From Platanthera guangdongensis (lineage: Eukaryota; Streptophyta; Magnoliopsida; Asparagales; Orchidaceae): a stretch of 64,000 nucleotides of DNA. Positions within the stretch are counted from its first letter, which is position 1, and each line of letters opens with the position of its first letter. The stretch covers positions 112,932,589-112,996,588 of the forward strand of contig CM077162.1 of assembly GCA_039583875.1 (NCBI GenBank), written 5' to 3'. The notes beneath the pieces were generated by a model. The model had not been told where the DNA came from and did not search any database. It was given only the letters and a program-made list of their open reading frames with translations. Made by a program: the position numbers and the translations under genes. Positions 1-10,698 of the stretch are shown piece after piece.

Positions 1-779
1 TGGAGATGTTTTGGAGAGGAGACCCCGAGCAGACCCGCTGACCAGGCTCCCATCTAGCTGGCAGGGCTGTAGGCTCACTCGGTGGTTGGAGGTGTTTTGG
101 TGAGGAGACCCCGAACAGACCCGCTGACCAGGCTCCCATCTAGCTGGCAGGGCTGTAGGCTCACTCGGTGGTTGGAGGTGTTTTGGAGAGGAGACCCCGA
201 GCAGACCCGCTGACTAGGCTCCCATCTAGCTGGCAGGGCTGTAGGCTCACTCGGTGGTTGGAGGTGTTTTGGAGAGGAGACCCCGAGCAGACCCGCTGAC
301 CAGGCTCCCATCTAGCTGGCAGGGCTGTAGGCTCACTCGGTGGTTGGAGGTGTTTTGGAGAGGAGACCCCGAGCAGACCCGCTGACCAGGCTCCCATCTA
401 GCTGGCAGGGCTGTAGGCTCACTCGGTGGTTGGAGGTGTTTTGGAGAGGAGACCCCGAGCAGACCCGCTGACCAGGCTCCCATCTAGCTGGCAGGGCTGT
501 AGGCTCACTCGGTGGTTGGAGGTGTTTTGGAGAGGAGACCCCGAGCAGACCCGCTGACCAGGCTCCCATCTAGCTGGCAGGGCTGTAGGCTCACTCGGTG
601 GTTGGAGGTGTTTTGGAGAGGAGACCCCGAGCAGACCCGCTGACCAGGCTCCCATCTAGCTGGCAGGGCTGTAGGCTCACTCGGTGGTTGGAGATGTTTT
701 GGAGAGGAGACCCCGAGCAGACCCGCTGACCAGGCTCCCATCAAGCTGGCAGGGCTGTAGGCTCACTCGGTGGTTGGAG
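1..779 (+). repeat. 86-bp minisatellite, about 9 copies, of element B1
   Basis: Nine near-identical head-to-tail units repeat every 86 bp. Each contains the core ctagctggcagggctgtagg and a gaccccgagcagacccgctg segment. The array opens at the window edge, so its true length is unknown. Because 86 is not a multiple of 3, it creates staggered overlapping open frames on the minus strand that are not genes. The same core occurs in the minisatellites of elements D (inverted) and B, so I read this as the 3' untranslated satellite of element B1. Confidence 0.95.
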
Positions 780-985
780 GTTGTTTGGGGACTTTTGCAC
801 TACCCCGAGCCTGGCTCGGCCCCAGGTAGGCCCGCTGCGCAGGCTCCCATCCAGCTGGCAGGTCCGTAGGCTCGCCTGTGGGGGTAAGGGACCCCGAGTG
901 CTGCTCGGCCCCGGGTAGACTCGCTGCTCAGGCTCTCATTAGCTGGGCAGGGCGGTAGGCACACCTGGGGGGAAAGGACTTGGAC
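780..985 (+). repeat. Diverged minisatellite units of B1
   Basis: Two to three diverged units share the gctggcagg core and the ccccgagtgctgctcggcc block. They match the second unit class of element B at about 53580-54560 better than the 86-bp class at positions 1-779. The order of classes is therefore reversed relative to element B. Confidence 0.8.
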
Positions 986-1500
986 TTGGAAAAGGTCTTG
1001 GAAAGGGTTTGATCTCATAGAAAAGCAAGATAGTGTGCAATGCTTCTGCAAAAGGAGAAGAATCATAGTTTAAACCATAGTTTAGATCAATAGTTTCTTT
1101 TTGATGAACTGAATAGACTGATCTTAATACATCACTTGTTTCATGTCTTATGAAAATAGTTAAATTATTTGCAAAGTCTGCCAGATCAAAAACATCATCC
1201 TCTTTCGCGACATGAAAAATAACATTACCGATCTTATTTCTTTTAATGTTGACATTGCTGATACATAAAATGTTTGGGAAGTAGCAAAATCATTGTATTT
1301 ATAAGAGGTATGCCCATCTGAAATATGCATCTCAAAACATGTACTGCCATTGACTTCCCCATCAATTGGTAATCTGGTTGGATTTTTAAATAGATTGGGT
1401 TTTATCGCATGTTCATGATAGTGAGTTGATTCTTATTTAAGCCCTGGACTGGAGTTCTTTTTATCTCCAAGTGGGGAATTCTCTCAAACTTTTTTTGAGT
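960..1500 (-). pseudogene. Unidentified coding relic without ATG inside B1
   Basis: Reading the minus strand from about 1500 down to 960, three successive frames give protein-like sequence: a short stretch to about 1405, then a frame open from 1432 to a TAA at 1160-1162, then a frame open from about 1290 to below 960. Parts of the second and third look like one protein broken by a small indel near 1260. The third frame runs more than 100 codons without a stop in AT-rich DNA and has no Met. I do not recognise the family. The block is AT-rich, unlike its GC-rich flanks, and is absent from the equivalent position of element B (54561-54790), so it is an insertion specific to B1. It could be a captured host gene or an old virus-derived fragment; neither is shown. 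Confidence 0.5.
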
Positions 1501-1557
1501 CGGAACCCACTCGCCGAGTACTTGGGGTTGCACATTTCTTTTCGAGCTTGGACAACC

Positions 1558-1576
1558 TCGAAAAGAGCAGGGATTG
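1558..1576 (+). other. Polypurine tract of element B1
   Basis: The purine-rich stretch aaaagagcagggattg lies directly before the LTR start tgtacaaccccg. The same arrangement is seen before the B 3' LTR (54854) and, inverted, beside the left LTR of D (31335-31350). Confidence 0.7.
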
Positions 1577-3234
1577 TGTACAACCCCGTACCCGGCCGAG
1601 TGGGATCCTCTCCAGGGAGCTGGCTCGGGACGTACTGCGAGTGACGATTTGGTGCGGCCCTGTTCGAGGACGTGCGGGCTCTCGTACGCGCGTGTGGAGT
1701 TTGTAAGTTTTGAGTTATAAAAATATGTATATATTTACTATGTATATATATTTTTATTTATAATATATATTTATTATATATATATGTTTATATATATATT
1801 TAGGATATATATAGGTTTAGATATATACGTGGAGAGGGATGAAGGCAGGGGAATAAAAGGGGGGGGGGGGGGGGGGTAGGGCATCGGGCAAGAGAGGAGA
1901 AAAGGCAAACAGGAGCCAGCCGCAGGTTTGCCCTCGCCCGATCTCCTCGATCCCTCTCTCTCTCTCGGTGAAGCAGCAAGGGAAGAAGAACCGGCTGCCT
2001 GGAGAAAAAGCCGGCTGCCTGGGGCAAGGCACGACCGCCGGATGCCCAGGCACGGCCTGGAGCTAGGGCACGACCTGGAGCAGGGCTCGGCCGGGAAGGG
2101 AGCCCGACCACCACCACGGCCGCTTGGAGCAAGGCATTGATCGTCCATATACGGCTAGGCTCGGCCAGGAAAATGAAGATCGGGAGTCATTGTTCTCCTC
2201 CCTGCGAGGGCTCGGCCACCACCAGAAAAACGGAGCAAGAGGATGTATTTTTCCATCTCCTCCAGCAAGGGCTCGGCCAAGGAAATAGGGACCGGGTTTC
2301 TCCAGCAACGTTGGGCCACGAGAAGGTTGTGATGAGGGTTAGGGCCGACACCGCCATCAGAAAAAATCAGCTAGGAGCCCTTCATCGGGCATCGAGCCTC
2401 GTGCAAGATACGCGGCCGCGACTCCGCCAATATCCGCGCCAAGGGTAACGAAATTTCTCCCTCGGGCAGGTGAAGCCCTAAATTTACATTGTTGCATGGA
2501 GGCCCCTCTTCACCAATGGGTGGAGGAAGGGTGCTCTCCGACGGGTTGACGTGTGCGTCCCCGCAGTTTATTTCATTTAATGCCCGGAAGCGTGAGTACG
2601 GGTTTAGGCATGCTGTGTGAAGCCCATCCGGACGTATGAGCCGGATTGGCGATGTTCTGGGGTTCCCGGAGAAGACTCCGAGGAAGTTGTGCATTCTTTA
2701 TGTAGCGGAAAGCAGCGAGCTTGAGCCCAAGTTTGTGTCGGCCCTAGAAGGCCTTTTTTGTTTATGTTGCCGGCCTGCGTGCCGAGGTATGGAACGTACG
2801 TTCCTGTAGTTTGAGATGCCCGCGATGTTTTTGCTAGCCCTTGAAGGCTTGTGTTACGTTGGTGGCGGTCCAAAAGGGGCTGCAGAGAAATAGAACTGCT
2901 AGGCGAGGTTATGCTACTAGGAGGGCAGTTAAAGGGCGTTTTGCACAGACCCGAGGTGGCACCTCTAGTTTGGGAGTGGATCTCGAGATCCTCCTTGGAT
3001 GTTCCGGTCGGCCAAGAGAGCCCTCCGAAGTTGCCTTAGCTCAGCCCTTGGCTTGGGAGGGGAAGAGTTAGTTAGTCTTCCGGGTATGCGGCGGGTCCTC
3101 CACGCTGAGACCTTGGGTCTGTCCCTCGTGTTCCTAGTCTTGTGCCTAGATCATTCGCTTGAGGGTAGTAGGTGCGCGGTCACTCCTTCCCCAAGGGTCG
3201 AACTCTACATGAGACCGATTTTCCGGTTTCAACA
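1577..3234 (+). mobile_element. 3' LTR of element B1 (Tat-related, eL27-free form)
   Basis: The LTR begins tgtacaacccc and ends gtttcaaca, the same termini as the LTRs of element B and, inverted, of D. Its 3' half (about 2395-3234) matches 55905-56994 of B. Where B carries a captured eL27 sequence, B1 has an unrelated GC-rich segment. An AT-rich tract (1735-1825) and an 18-base G run (1859-1876) lie in its first third. The element body is to the left of the window. It is inserted in the LTR of chromovirus G, which resumes at 3235 about 350 bp into the LTR. Confidence 0.75.
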
Positions 3235-3982
3235 GCAGTAGTAGCAAAAACCTCAGCCTTTATGCATGCCGCTTTGCTCTCCAGCACCTGCACAGGGACA
3301 TCCCACCCAACAGTGGCAAACTGGCAACGGTCAGCATTCAGCTGACCAAATTATAACGATCCCACCTCTTTCCCGGGGCGGTGGTATTCCTTCCCTGCAG
3401 ACATAGCATTTCACAGGCAAATATGTATATCATACAATGTGCTCTCACGCACATACATGCCATCACAACCGTCAGCCATGCGGCTCGACGATCCATGCAC
3501 TCCGGGCACATTCTTGGTGTACCGGCAAACCAGGGTCCCACCATCGTATCAGGGTCACAACCCAACGGTAACTATTGAGCATTTTTCTCCATGGCGTACA
3601 GCCGAAGACTTTATTCTTAATGCAGCGGGATTGGCACGTATCCCCCCATTGTGTCATGGCGCGCAGGCCTAAGACTCTTGTTATGCGCTTACACAAATCG
3701 CACTTTCAGATCTCACATCGGACGGACATAGCGCAGGTCGGATCATCCACCCCTCGTTGCTCAAGTCTCCTTGCCATCATCCAATACGACATACTCGCGG
3801 CTACATAAAAGGTGCAGGTCGGTTTCTCCTTGCCTGTTTCCTTTAGGTGAACTCATCAGTTCACACATAACCTCCCCCTTCTCACAGAACTGGCTTCACA
3901 TTCATCGGTTACCTAGGAGCCACGCCTCGCGTTAGCGACAGAACTAACTTTCCATCCCTAGGCTTAACCATACATCACTTGA

Positions 3983-4205
3983 GGATATTTTCCTGGACTG
4001 CCAAGCTAGTACTTCCTGCTACTCCCATTCACAGGCACAACCCACCAAGCATTCCAAGCATCAAGGGTATTTCCTGGCTTATCATGTCAGTACTTCCTGC
4101 TACTGCACTTCGCAGGTACAACCCAACAGTACAAGCATTATACGTGTATTTTCCTGGACTACCACTCCAGTACTTCCTGCCACTGCCCTTCGCAGGTCTA
4201 ACCCG
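3983..4205. repeat. Tandem repeat in G LTR, 3 units of about 75-90 bp
   Basis: Three units share the core tattttcctggact, then gtacttcctgctactcc, then a cacaggtacaaccca-like end. The solo LTR at 60545-61015 has about six units, so the copy number differs between LTRs of one family. Confidence 0.8.
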
Positions 4206-4585
4206 TCGACTCCTTAAACTACATGTTTATCACGGAGTCTTCTCCGATGTGTATATGCAACATCACCAATCCAGACCAACCTGTCCAGATGGACTTCACA
4301 CAACATGCCTATTCCGTACTCCTTTTCCGGATCTATATGCCAAATGATTTGGGATTCCATGAATCAACCCAAGAGACTCCTATAACACGCCACCCTCTGG
4401 TGGGGGAATCATATGCGCATGCCAAAAAGGAAGCCTTCACATGGATAGAAAGAAAAGTCATTACCCTCGAAGATCGCTTCGGCGCCATGAGCTCCTAGCT
4501 GGCTGGAAAGAACTGCAACGACTTTTCCTCCGCAACGCTGGCCTCGGATCTCTTGTCGGAACTCCGCAGCACCACCAGTGGCCAA

Positions 4586-4636
4586 CTCTTCTTCCTCCTC
4601 CTCCTCCTCCTCCTTCCTCTCTTTCTCTCTCTAGGA
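4586..4636. repeat. TCC/CT-rich microsatellite in G LTR
   Basis: A run of cctcctcctcctcc grades into ctctttctctctct. A shorter version lies at the same place in the solo LTR (61397-61430). Confidence 0.85.
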
Positions 4637-4786
4637 TTTTAGAAAGATGAAAGCCAAATGACAAATGAGAATTCCCTTCTCATCCACGGCCATAAGGAAG
4701 CAGGGAGGCACCTCAGCCATTGGATCACAGCTGAAGAAATGGACAGCCACGATTTTGCCACAAAATCATATTTTTTGCCTGACAAG

Positions 4787-5020
4787 GCCTGTGACACGCC
4801 AGTATCCTAGGCTGTGTACCTCAAGCGGTGCTCAAACGACTTATCCAATCCAGTACACGCCCATGTGACATGCCCGTGTCACCTGACACACCTTCAGACA
4901 CGCCCATGTCTGTGGTCGTGTACATCAGGCTGTACAAAATTGAGATCAACCCGAGAGGGACACAGCCTGTGACACGCCCGTGTCTTAGGCTGTTTGCCCA
5001 TACACGGCACTAGACACGCC
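4787..5020. repeat. GACACG-CCCGTGTC palindromes, G LTR
   Basis: Repeated near-palindromes of the form gacacgcccgtgtc, often flanked by ctgtg and cacag so that the arms extend further. The same set continues at 10400-10555 after copia A and recurs at 61570-62115 in the solo LTR. Confidence 0.85.
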
Positions 5021-5038
5021 CCAAATCTACTTCGTCGA

Positions 5039-5419
5039 TGTTAGAAAGTAGCGAAAAGAAGCGAAAAGTAGAGAACAAGCGAATAAACTTTTGAATAATT
5101 GAAATTTTATTATCCAAAAAAGATATCATTTACAAAGGTATGACCTCCCTTATATAGAATGGAGGAGATAAGAAGAGAGTATACAAACAATGTGGGACTA
5201 AACATTTACAGTACTGAGCGGCTAGAATAATGGAGACCGCACAGGCCGCGCGGTTAGACAGATGGGTTAACCGCTCGGCAACTCCAGCAGGATAGAACAG
5301 GCCGCAGAGGTAGACCGATAGACCGCCCGGTTAACAAACCGCTGGATCAGACCGCTAAGCCGCTCGGTCAACAAACTGCTGGATCAGACCGCTAAGCCGC
5401 CCGGTCTAATACTTCAACA
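5039..5419 (-). repeat. Copia A 3' LTR
   Basis: 381 bp, starting tgttagaaag and ending cttcaaca. A TATA-like element (minus-strand CTATATAAGG, about 5148-5157) lies within it. The outer third repeats gaccgctaagccgc-type blocks. Confidence 0.97.
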
Positions 5420-5436
5420 CTCCCCCTCAAGCTGGA
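5420..5436 (-). other. Polypurine tract of copia A
   Basis: The minus strand reads GCTTGAGGGGGAG directly before the 3' LTR, the expected plus-strand primer for copia reverse transcription. It overlaps the end of the pol frame, whose stop is at 5427-5429. Confidence 0.9.
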
Positions 5437-8400
5437 GCATAGATATCAATCATGCCCAGCTTGTCACAAATGCGGAAGAAGGAAGTAGAAACCGGCTTGG
5501 TGAAGATATCTGCCAACTCTTTGTCAGAGGTGACAAAAGAAGTACAAATCTGTTTCTTCAAAATCTCTTCCCGAATGAAGTGACAGTCAACCTCTATATG
5601 CTTTGTTCTCTCATGGAAGACCGGATTTCTGGATATGTGTATAGCGGCCTTGTTGTCACAGAACATAGGGAGAGGACAGTCATATACCTCGCCCAGGTCA
5701 AGCATGAGAGCCCGCAACCACTTTAACTCACACGTGGTTGATGCCATACTCCGGTATTCTGCTTCAGCACTGGATCTGGAAACAACAGACTGTTTCTTGC
5801 TCTTCCAACTCACGAGATTACCTCCAACAAAGGTACAAAAACCTGATGTGGATTTACGATCGCCTTTGTCATCCGCGTAACTTGAATCTGAGTAGGCCTC
5901 AACCCTCAGATGACCATTCCTCTGAAAGAGTAACCCTCTACCCGGTGCTGCTTTGATATACTCTAAAATCTTCAGGGCGGACTGAAGATGGCACTCCCTG
6001 GGAGCTTGCATAAACTGACTGACCTTGCCTACAGCGTAGGCGATGTCGGGTCTAGTCACCGTGAGATAGATGAGTTTGCCTACCAAACGTCTGTACCGTG
6101 TGACATCAGATAGAAGAGGCGAATCATCCGTCCATATTTTGTCTTCTCCAACAGCCATGGGAAAACGAGCTGGTTTGGCACCTGTCAATCCTGCTTCTCG
6201 TAGAAGATCAAGTGCATACTTCCGTTGAGAGAGAACCAAGGAGTCAAGTTTCCGAGAGATTTCTATCCCCAAAAAGTGTTTTGGGGAGCCCATATCCTTC
6301 GTGACCAAGTGCTGACGGAGGTGCTTTTTCGTCAAGTCCACCCCATCTCGGTCATCGCCAGTAAGGAGAATATCATCCACATATACGGCCAAAACCACCA
6401 GTCCCGAGGCCGTTTTGCGAATGAATAAGGAGTGATCGGCCGAACTCCTTTGAAAGCCGATGGTAGCCACAATACCACTGAATTTGTCGAACCATGCCCG
6501 AGGGCTCTGCTTTAGGCCATAAATGACCTTCTTCAAATGACAGACACGTGTCTCCCCCTGAGCAACATACCTAGGAGGTTGCTCCATATAGACGTCCTCC
6601 TAAAGATCGCCATAGAGAAAGGCATTCTTCACATCAAGCTGGGAAATAGCCCAAGCCCGGTTAACAGCCACAGAAAAGAGAACCCGGATGGTGCTGAGGC
6701 GAGCAACCGGAGAGAAGGTATCAAAATAATCAACGCCATAAGTCTGAGTAAAGCCCTTGGCCACCAGCCGGGCTTTGTAGCGATCCACAGTGCCGTCGGG
6801 GCGAAACTTCACAATGAAGACCCAGCGACAGCCAACCACATCAGTGCCCACGGGAGGAGGAACCAGGGTCCAGGTACCCCGTTCAGTAAGAGTATCCATC
6901 TCCTCATCCATGACAGACTTCCAATGAGGGAGAGCGAGAGCCTCCTGGTAGGTACGGGGAGTAGAAGTAGCAGAGATAGCCAAGACAAAACACCTGCGAG
7001 AAGGAGAAAGCTGATCATAGGAAACAACAGCCGTGAGCGGGTGTTGAGTACACGCCCGCACCCCTTTGCGAAGGGCAATGGGAACATCCAGGTCAACGGG
7101 AGCGTCGGCGATGGGAGCGTCAGCGACCGGAGCGTCCGTGGCGGAGAAGGCTGGCCCGGGACTAGAGAGAGACGACAGCGAAGAGGAGGGTGGAGGGGTG
7201 GGTGGAGAGATGGACTGGGAAGGAGTGGGTGGAGGAGGAGATGAAGGTGGGAAAACGTGGAGAGGTGTGGAAGGAACGGAGATATCAGAAGGAAGAGAAG
7301 GAAGAGAAGAGGGAGGAGAGAAATAGGAAGCATTTTCGAAAAAAGTCACATCGGCGGAGACAAACTGCTTGCGGAGAAGGGGGTCAAAGCAGCAATAGCC
7401 TTTTTGAGTGGTAGAGTACCCCAAAAAGACACACTTGGTGGAACGGGGGGAAAGCTTGTCGCGGGTAGCGGAGGGAGCGTGAACAAAGGCTGTACAGCCA
7501 AAGACACGGAGAGGAAGAGGAAAAGGTTCCTGGTGGGGGTAGAGAAGGGAGAAGGGAGTCTGGCCGTGGAAAACCATGGAGGGAAGGCAATTGATGAGAT
7601 AGCAGGCGAGGAGCACAGCGTAGCCCCAGTAGGAGCGAGGGACGTTCATCTGCGTCATGAGAGTACGCGCAACATCAAGCAAGTGACGGTTTTTACGCTC
7701 CGCCACCCCATTCTGCTGGGAGGTGTAAACACAAGTCGTTTGATGAAGGAGGCCATGTTTGTGAAAGAACGCGGAGAACTCATGAGTGAGATACTCCTTG
7801 GCATTATCAGAACGTAAGACTTTAATAGAAATAGCAAATTGAGTCTTAATCATAAAGTAAAATGATTGCCAAACAGAAAATAGTTCAGAGCGATCTTTTA
7901 ATAGATACACCCAGATACATCGAGTAAAATCATCGATAAAAGTGACAAAATAGGAACTGCCCCGACCAACTGTGAGGGTAGGAGCAGGACCCCATACATC
8001 AGAATGAATAAGATCAAAAATGCGAGAGGAGCCACGGCCTTGCTTCGGTGGGAAGGAGGAGCGATGATGTTTGCCAAGCTGACACGCATCACAGTTGAGC
8101 GGAGAACTGGTAGGAGGTAAGTGGGGCAGAAGCTGACGAATAAGCCGAGGAGGAGGATGTCCAAGATGAAGATGCCACTGAAGGAGATCGGTGGAGGAGG
8201 AGTAGGCAGAGAGAGCAGAAACATCATCGAGGAAGTAGAGGCCGCCGCTCTCAGTCCCAGTAGCAATCGTCCGCTGGGTCCTCGGGTCCTGAAAAGAACA
8301 AGTAGTGGGAGTGAATAAGACGGAGCACTGAAGTTGCCGGCATAAAGTAGTAACGAATAACAAATTGCACGGGAACTTCGGGACATAGAGGGTATCCTCC

Positions 8401-8828
8401 AAGCAAAGCGATGGAGTGAGTTGAACTATGCCCGTCCCATGAACCGGGGACGGGGAACCATCCGCCACACGAACTGGGGGTAAGCGGTCATGGGTCTCAA
8501 GACGGGAGAAGCAATAAGGGTTGCCCGTCATATGATTGGTGGCACCGGAGTCAATCAGCCATTTACCTTGGGTAACGACGTGGGCACTACCTGACGTCGT
8601 GGCCACAGAGGCAGACGGCCTAGAAGAGGCGGAGGCCGAAGAAGGAGCATCACCAGAAGGGCGAAGATGAGGATGTTTCTGCCAGCAGCGGTCAATAGTA
8701 TGGCCAGTACGACCACGGTGAGAGCAGAGGAACCGGGAGGAACCCCGTCCGCCAGAGGAGCCACGGCCACTAGGGCCCCCCCTCTGAGCTTGGTGAGCAA
8801 AGGAGTCCTGGGAAGGGGGGGAGGCCAA
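5427..8828 (-). pseudogene. Copia A gag end and pol, one nonsense codon
   Basis: The frame open from 8828 encodes the gag end with a CCHC knuckle (residues about 34-47 of this frame), protease with D-S-G-A, the pre-integrase HHCC region, the integrase core D-D-E ending [10 protein letters not shown], and RT up to [15 protein letters not shown] at 6600-6602 replaces what should be a Gln codon. The same frame then continues from 6599 to 5427 with EDVYMEQPP, the YVDD catalytic box, RNase H and the KHIEVDCHFIRE terminus. The second knuckle cysteine is Arg (CSHRGRTGH instead of CxxCGRTGH), a single base change. Apart from the stop and the knuckle change, all catalytic boxes are present. Product: copia polyprotein, disabled. 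Confidence 0.95.
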
Positions 8829-9478
8829 CAGAGGCCGCTGGAGGAGCGAAGTAACAGCGGCAATGCGAGCCGCAGTGCATCCAAAATAGGAGATTCCGCC
8901 TCACCCAAGATCTGCTGGCGGATCATATCATAAGAGTCAGGAAGACGAAGAAGATAACAAACAACCAGGAGTTCCTGGAAGTGTTTGTGCTGGTCGGCCA
9001 AGTCCGCGGAGAAGGGGCGATTCTGGAGGATTTCAGCACCAAGAGCCTGAACCTGCTGATAAGCCGCAGCCGGTGACATGGAAGGGCGGGCGAAGAGGTC
9101 CGCATAGAGAGTATAAATGCGGGACGTCTGGCCCCCCTTAGAATAGAGAGCAGCGAGGTGAAGCCAGGCGGCCTTGACCGTCTCATCATGGCGAATGACG
9201 GGAAGGCACTCATCAGAAAGGCTGTTGGCCAGCCAGGTGCGAACAAGAGCATCACTCGCATTCCAGTCATCAAACTCAGGAGAGGTGCGAGGAGGAGGGT
9301 CGTCGGTGAGGTGATGACGCTTGCGTTGAGAACGAAGGAGAAATGTGAAAGAAACGCTCCAATCGGGATAGTTGGAGCCAACAAGCTTGGAAATGGTGCC
9401 AAGGTTGCCCGAAGGAGGAGGAGGAGAAGGAGCTGCAGGAGTAGTGGTGAGACCGGAGGTAGTCATAGAACCCGGCAA
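8555..9478 (-). pseudogene. Copia A gag, frameshifted
   Basis: The ATG at 9478 opens a copia gag frame, with GSNYPDWS near residue 34 and the UBN2-type alpha-helical region up to [10 protein letters not shown] single-base shift near 8870-8885 moves the real gag reading into the frame that carries the zinc knuckle and pol. Downstream of the shift this frame is hydrophobic nonsense to its stop at 8555. In the family, gag and pol are normally one continuous frame. Confidence 0.9.
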
Positions 9479-9982
9479 GCAGAAGAAGCCGCGCGAACAG
9501 GAGCGGTTAGGAAACAGAAGAAGCTGCGCGAACAGCAGCGGCTAGAAAGAGGTCAAAGGCACAGCGGGGAAGAGGTCGCGCGGACTGAAAAGGCCGAGCG
9601 AACAGAAGAGAGGAGAAGAGCAGGTGACCGCGACCAAGATGCGGGTGAGAAAGGAACAACCCGCACGGTCAGGCAGATCACAACAGCAAACCGCGAGTAG
9701 AGAGACAACACACGCGGACAAACCGCAACGACTAGGAAGTCGGAGCGGCAGGAAATAACAAGGAGCGCGGCGACAAGAAAACAGGTCGCTGCGACAAAGA
9801 GCAGTAGGAGAAGAGAACCAAGAAGAAACAAGCCGCGCGAACAGGGCAGCAGACAGAAACAAGCCGCGCGGATAGAAACAAGCCGCGCGGACAGAAGAGA
9901 AGGAAAGCCGCGAATCAAGTCGCAGAACGCGGAAAACAAGCCGCGAACAACAGAGAGCGCACAGAATCAGGAGGAAATGACC
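9479..9982 (-). other. Copia A leader with degenerate CCGCGCG motifs
   Basis: About 500 bp between primer site and gag ATG, without a coding frame. A block like acaagccgcgcggac(a/t)ga recurs at least eight times with spacers of 15-40 bp. Related ccgcgcggt blocks occur in the LTR. These may be packaging or regulatory repeats; that is inference. Confidence 0.65.
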
Positions 9983-9985
9983 GTG

Positions 9986-9998
9986 TCCTCTGATACCA
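9986..9998 (-). other. Primer-binding site of copia A
   Basis: The minus strand reads TGGTATCAGAGGA immediately after the 5' LTR, complementary to the 3' end of initiator-Met tRNA. Confidence 0.95.
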
Positions 9999-10379
9999 TG
10001 TTAGAAAGTAGCGAAAAGAAGCGAAAAGTAGAGAACAAGCGAATAAACTTTTGAATAATTGAAATTTTATTATCCAAAAAAGATATCATTTACAAAGGTA
10101 TGACCTCCCTTATATAGAATGGAGGAGATAAGAAGAGAGTATACAAACAATGTGGGACTAAACATTTATAGTACTGAGCGGCTAGAATAATGGAGACCGC
10201 ACAGGCCGCGCGGTTAGACAGATGGGTTAACCGCTCGGCAACTCCAGCAGGATAGAACAGGCCGCAGAGGTAGACTGATAGACCGCCCGGTTAACAAACC
10301 GCTGGATCAGACCGCTAAGCCGCTCGGTCAACAAACCGCTGGATCAGACCGCTAAGCCGCCCGGTCTAATACTTCAACA
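9999..10379 (-). repeat. Copia A 5' LTR
   Basis: 381-bp copy of 5039-5419 with about three substitutions. The TATA-like stretch is at 10110-10118, on the complementary strand. Confidence 0.97.
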
Positions 10380-10585
10380 GTCGAGATGAAATTCGTCGAA
10401 CTGCGAGGACACGTCCTGTGATACGCCCGTGTCACAGGTCGTGTACTCTACACTCTACAATCGTCGACCGAATTTTGTCGACCACTCGTCGACTGCTCAC
10501 CCAAGAAGGACACACCCTGGGACACGCCGGTGTCCCAGGCCGTGTCTGCCAAATTTTTCCCAATGCTGGAATTTAGGGTGTTACA
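10380..10585 (-). mobile_element. Chromovirus G, 3' LTR, second part
   Basis: Continues the LTR broken at 5038, starting with the duplicated gtcga. It contains further gacacgcccgtgtc palindromes and ends ggtgttaca. The following accctcccctccttac is, on the minus strand, the polypurine tract GTAAGGAGGGGAGGGT. Confidence 0.9.
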
Positions 10586-10698
10586 ACCCTCCCCTCCTTA
10601 CAAAATTTCGTCCCCGAAATTTGCAGAAAGTAAGGACTTAACAGAAGAAGTTTCATTATACAAACGTTCATTACAACTCGATACACACTGCATAACAG

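Larger units (their letters stand above)
3235..5038 (-). mobile_element. Chromovirus G, 3' LTR, first part
   Basis: This stretch aligns with the complete solo LTR at 59584-62148, starting about 350 bp inside it because B1 is inserted there. The LTR resumes after copia A at 10380 and ends at 10585 with ttaca, giving TGTAACACCC on the minus strand, a start typical of Tekay/Del-like chromovirus LTRs. It holds a tandem repeat (3983-4205), a TCC-rich microsatellite and a set of GACACG..CGTGTC palindromes (4787-5020). No host gene is seen here. Confidence 0.8.
5039..10379 (-). mobile_element. Copia element A, full length, with target duplication
   Basis: A complete Ty1/copia element on the minus strand. 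Two 381-bp LTRs (5039-5419 and 9999-10379) differ at about 3 sites by eye. The 5-bp target duplication gtcga lies at 5034-5038 and 10380-10384. On the minus strand the primer site TGGTATCAGAGGA (complement of 9986-9998) fits the 3' end of initiator-Met tRNA, and a TTGAGGGGGAG tract precedes the 3' LTR. Domain order is gag, protease, integrase, RT, RNase H, as expected of copia. It carries one gag frameshift and one RT nonsense codon, so it is not autonomous although its LTRs look young. It is inserted in the LTR of chromovirus G. Confidence 0.97.

Noticed and set aside
75..744. Six overlapping 78-79-residue frames on the minus strand
   Set aside because: They are the same sequence repeated every 86 bp in a minisatellite, with frame changes between copies; no independent sign of coding.
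1..779. CRISPR-like array
   Set aside because: Units are 86 bp with no unique spacers, and the context is a plant retrotransposon.
6537..7817. Long plus-strand frames of 235 and 186 codons opposite copia A pol
   Set aside because: They are basic, low-complexity complements of the copia integrase-RT linker; no motifs or start context.
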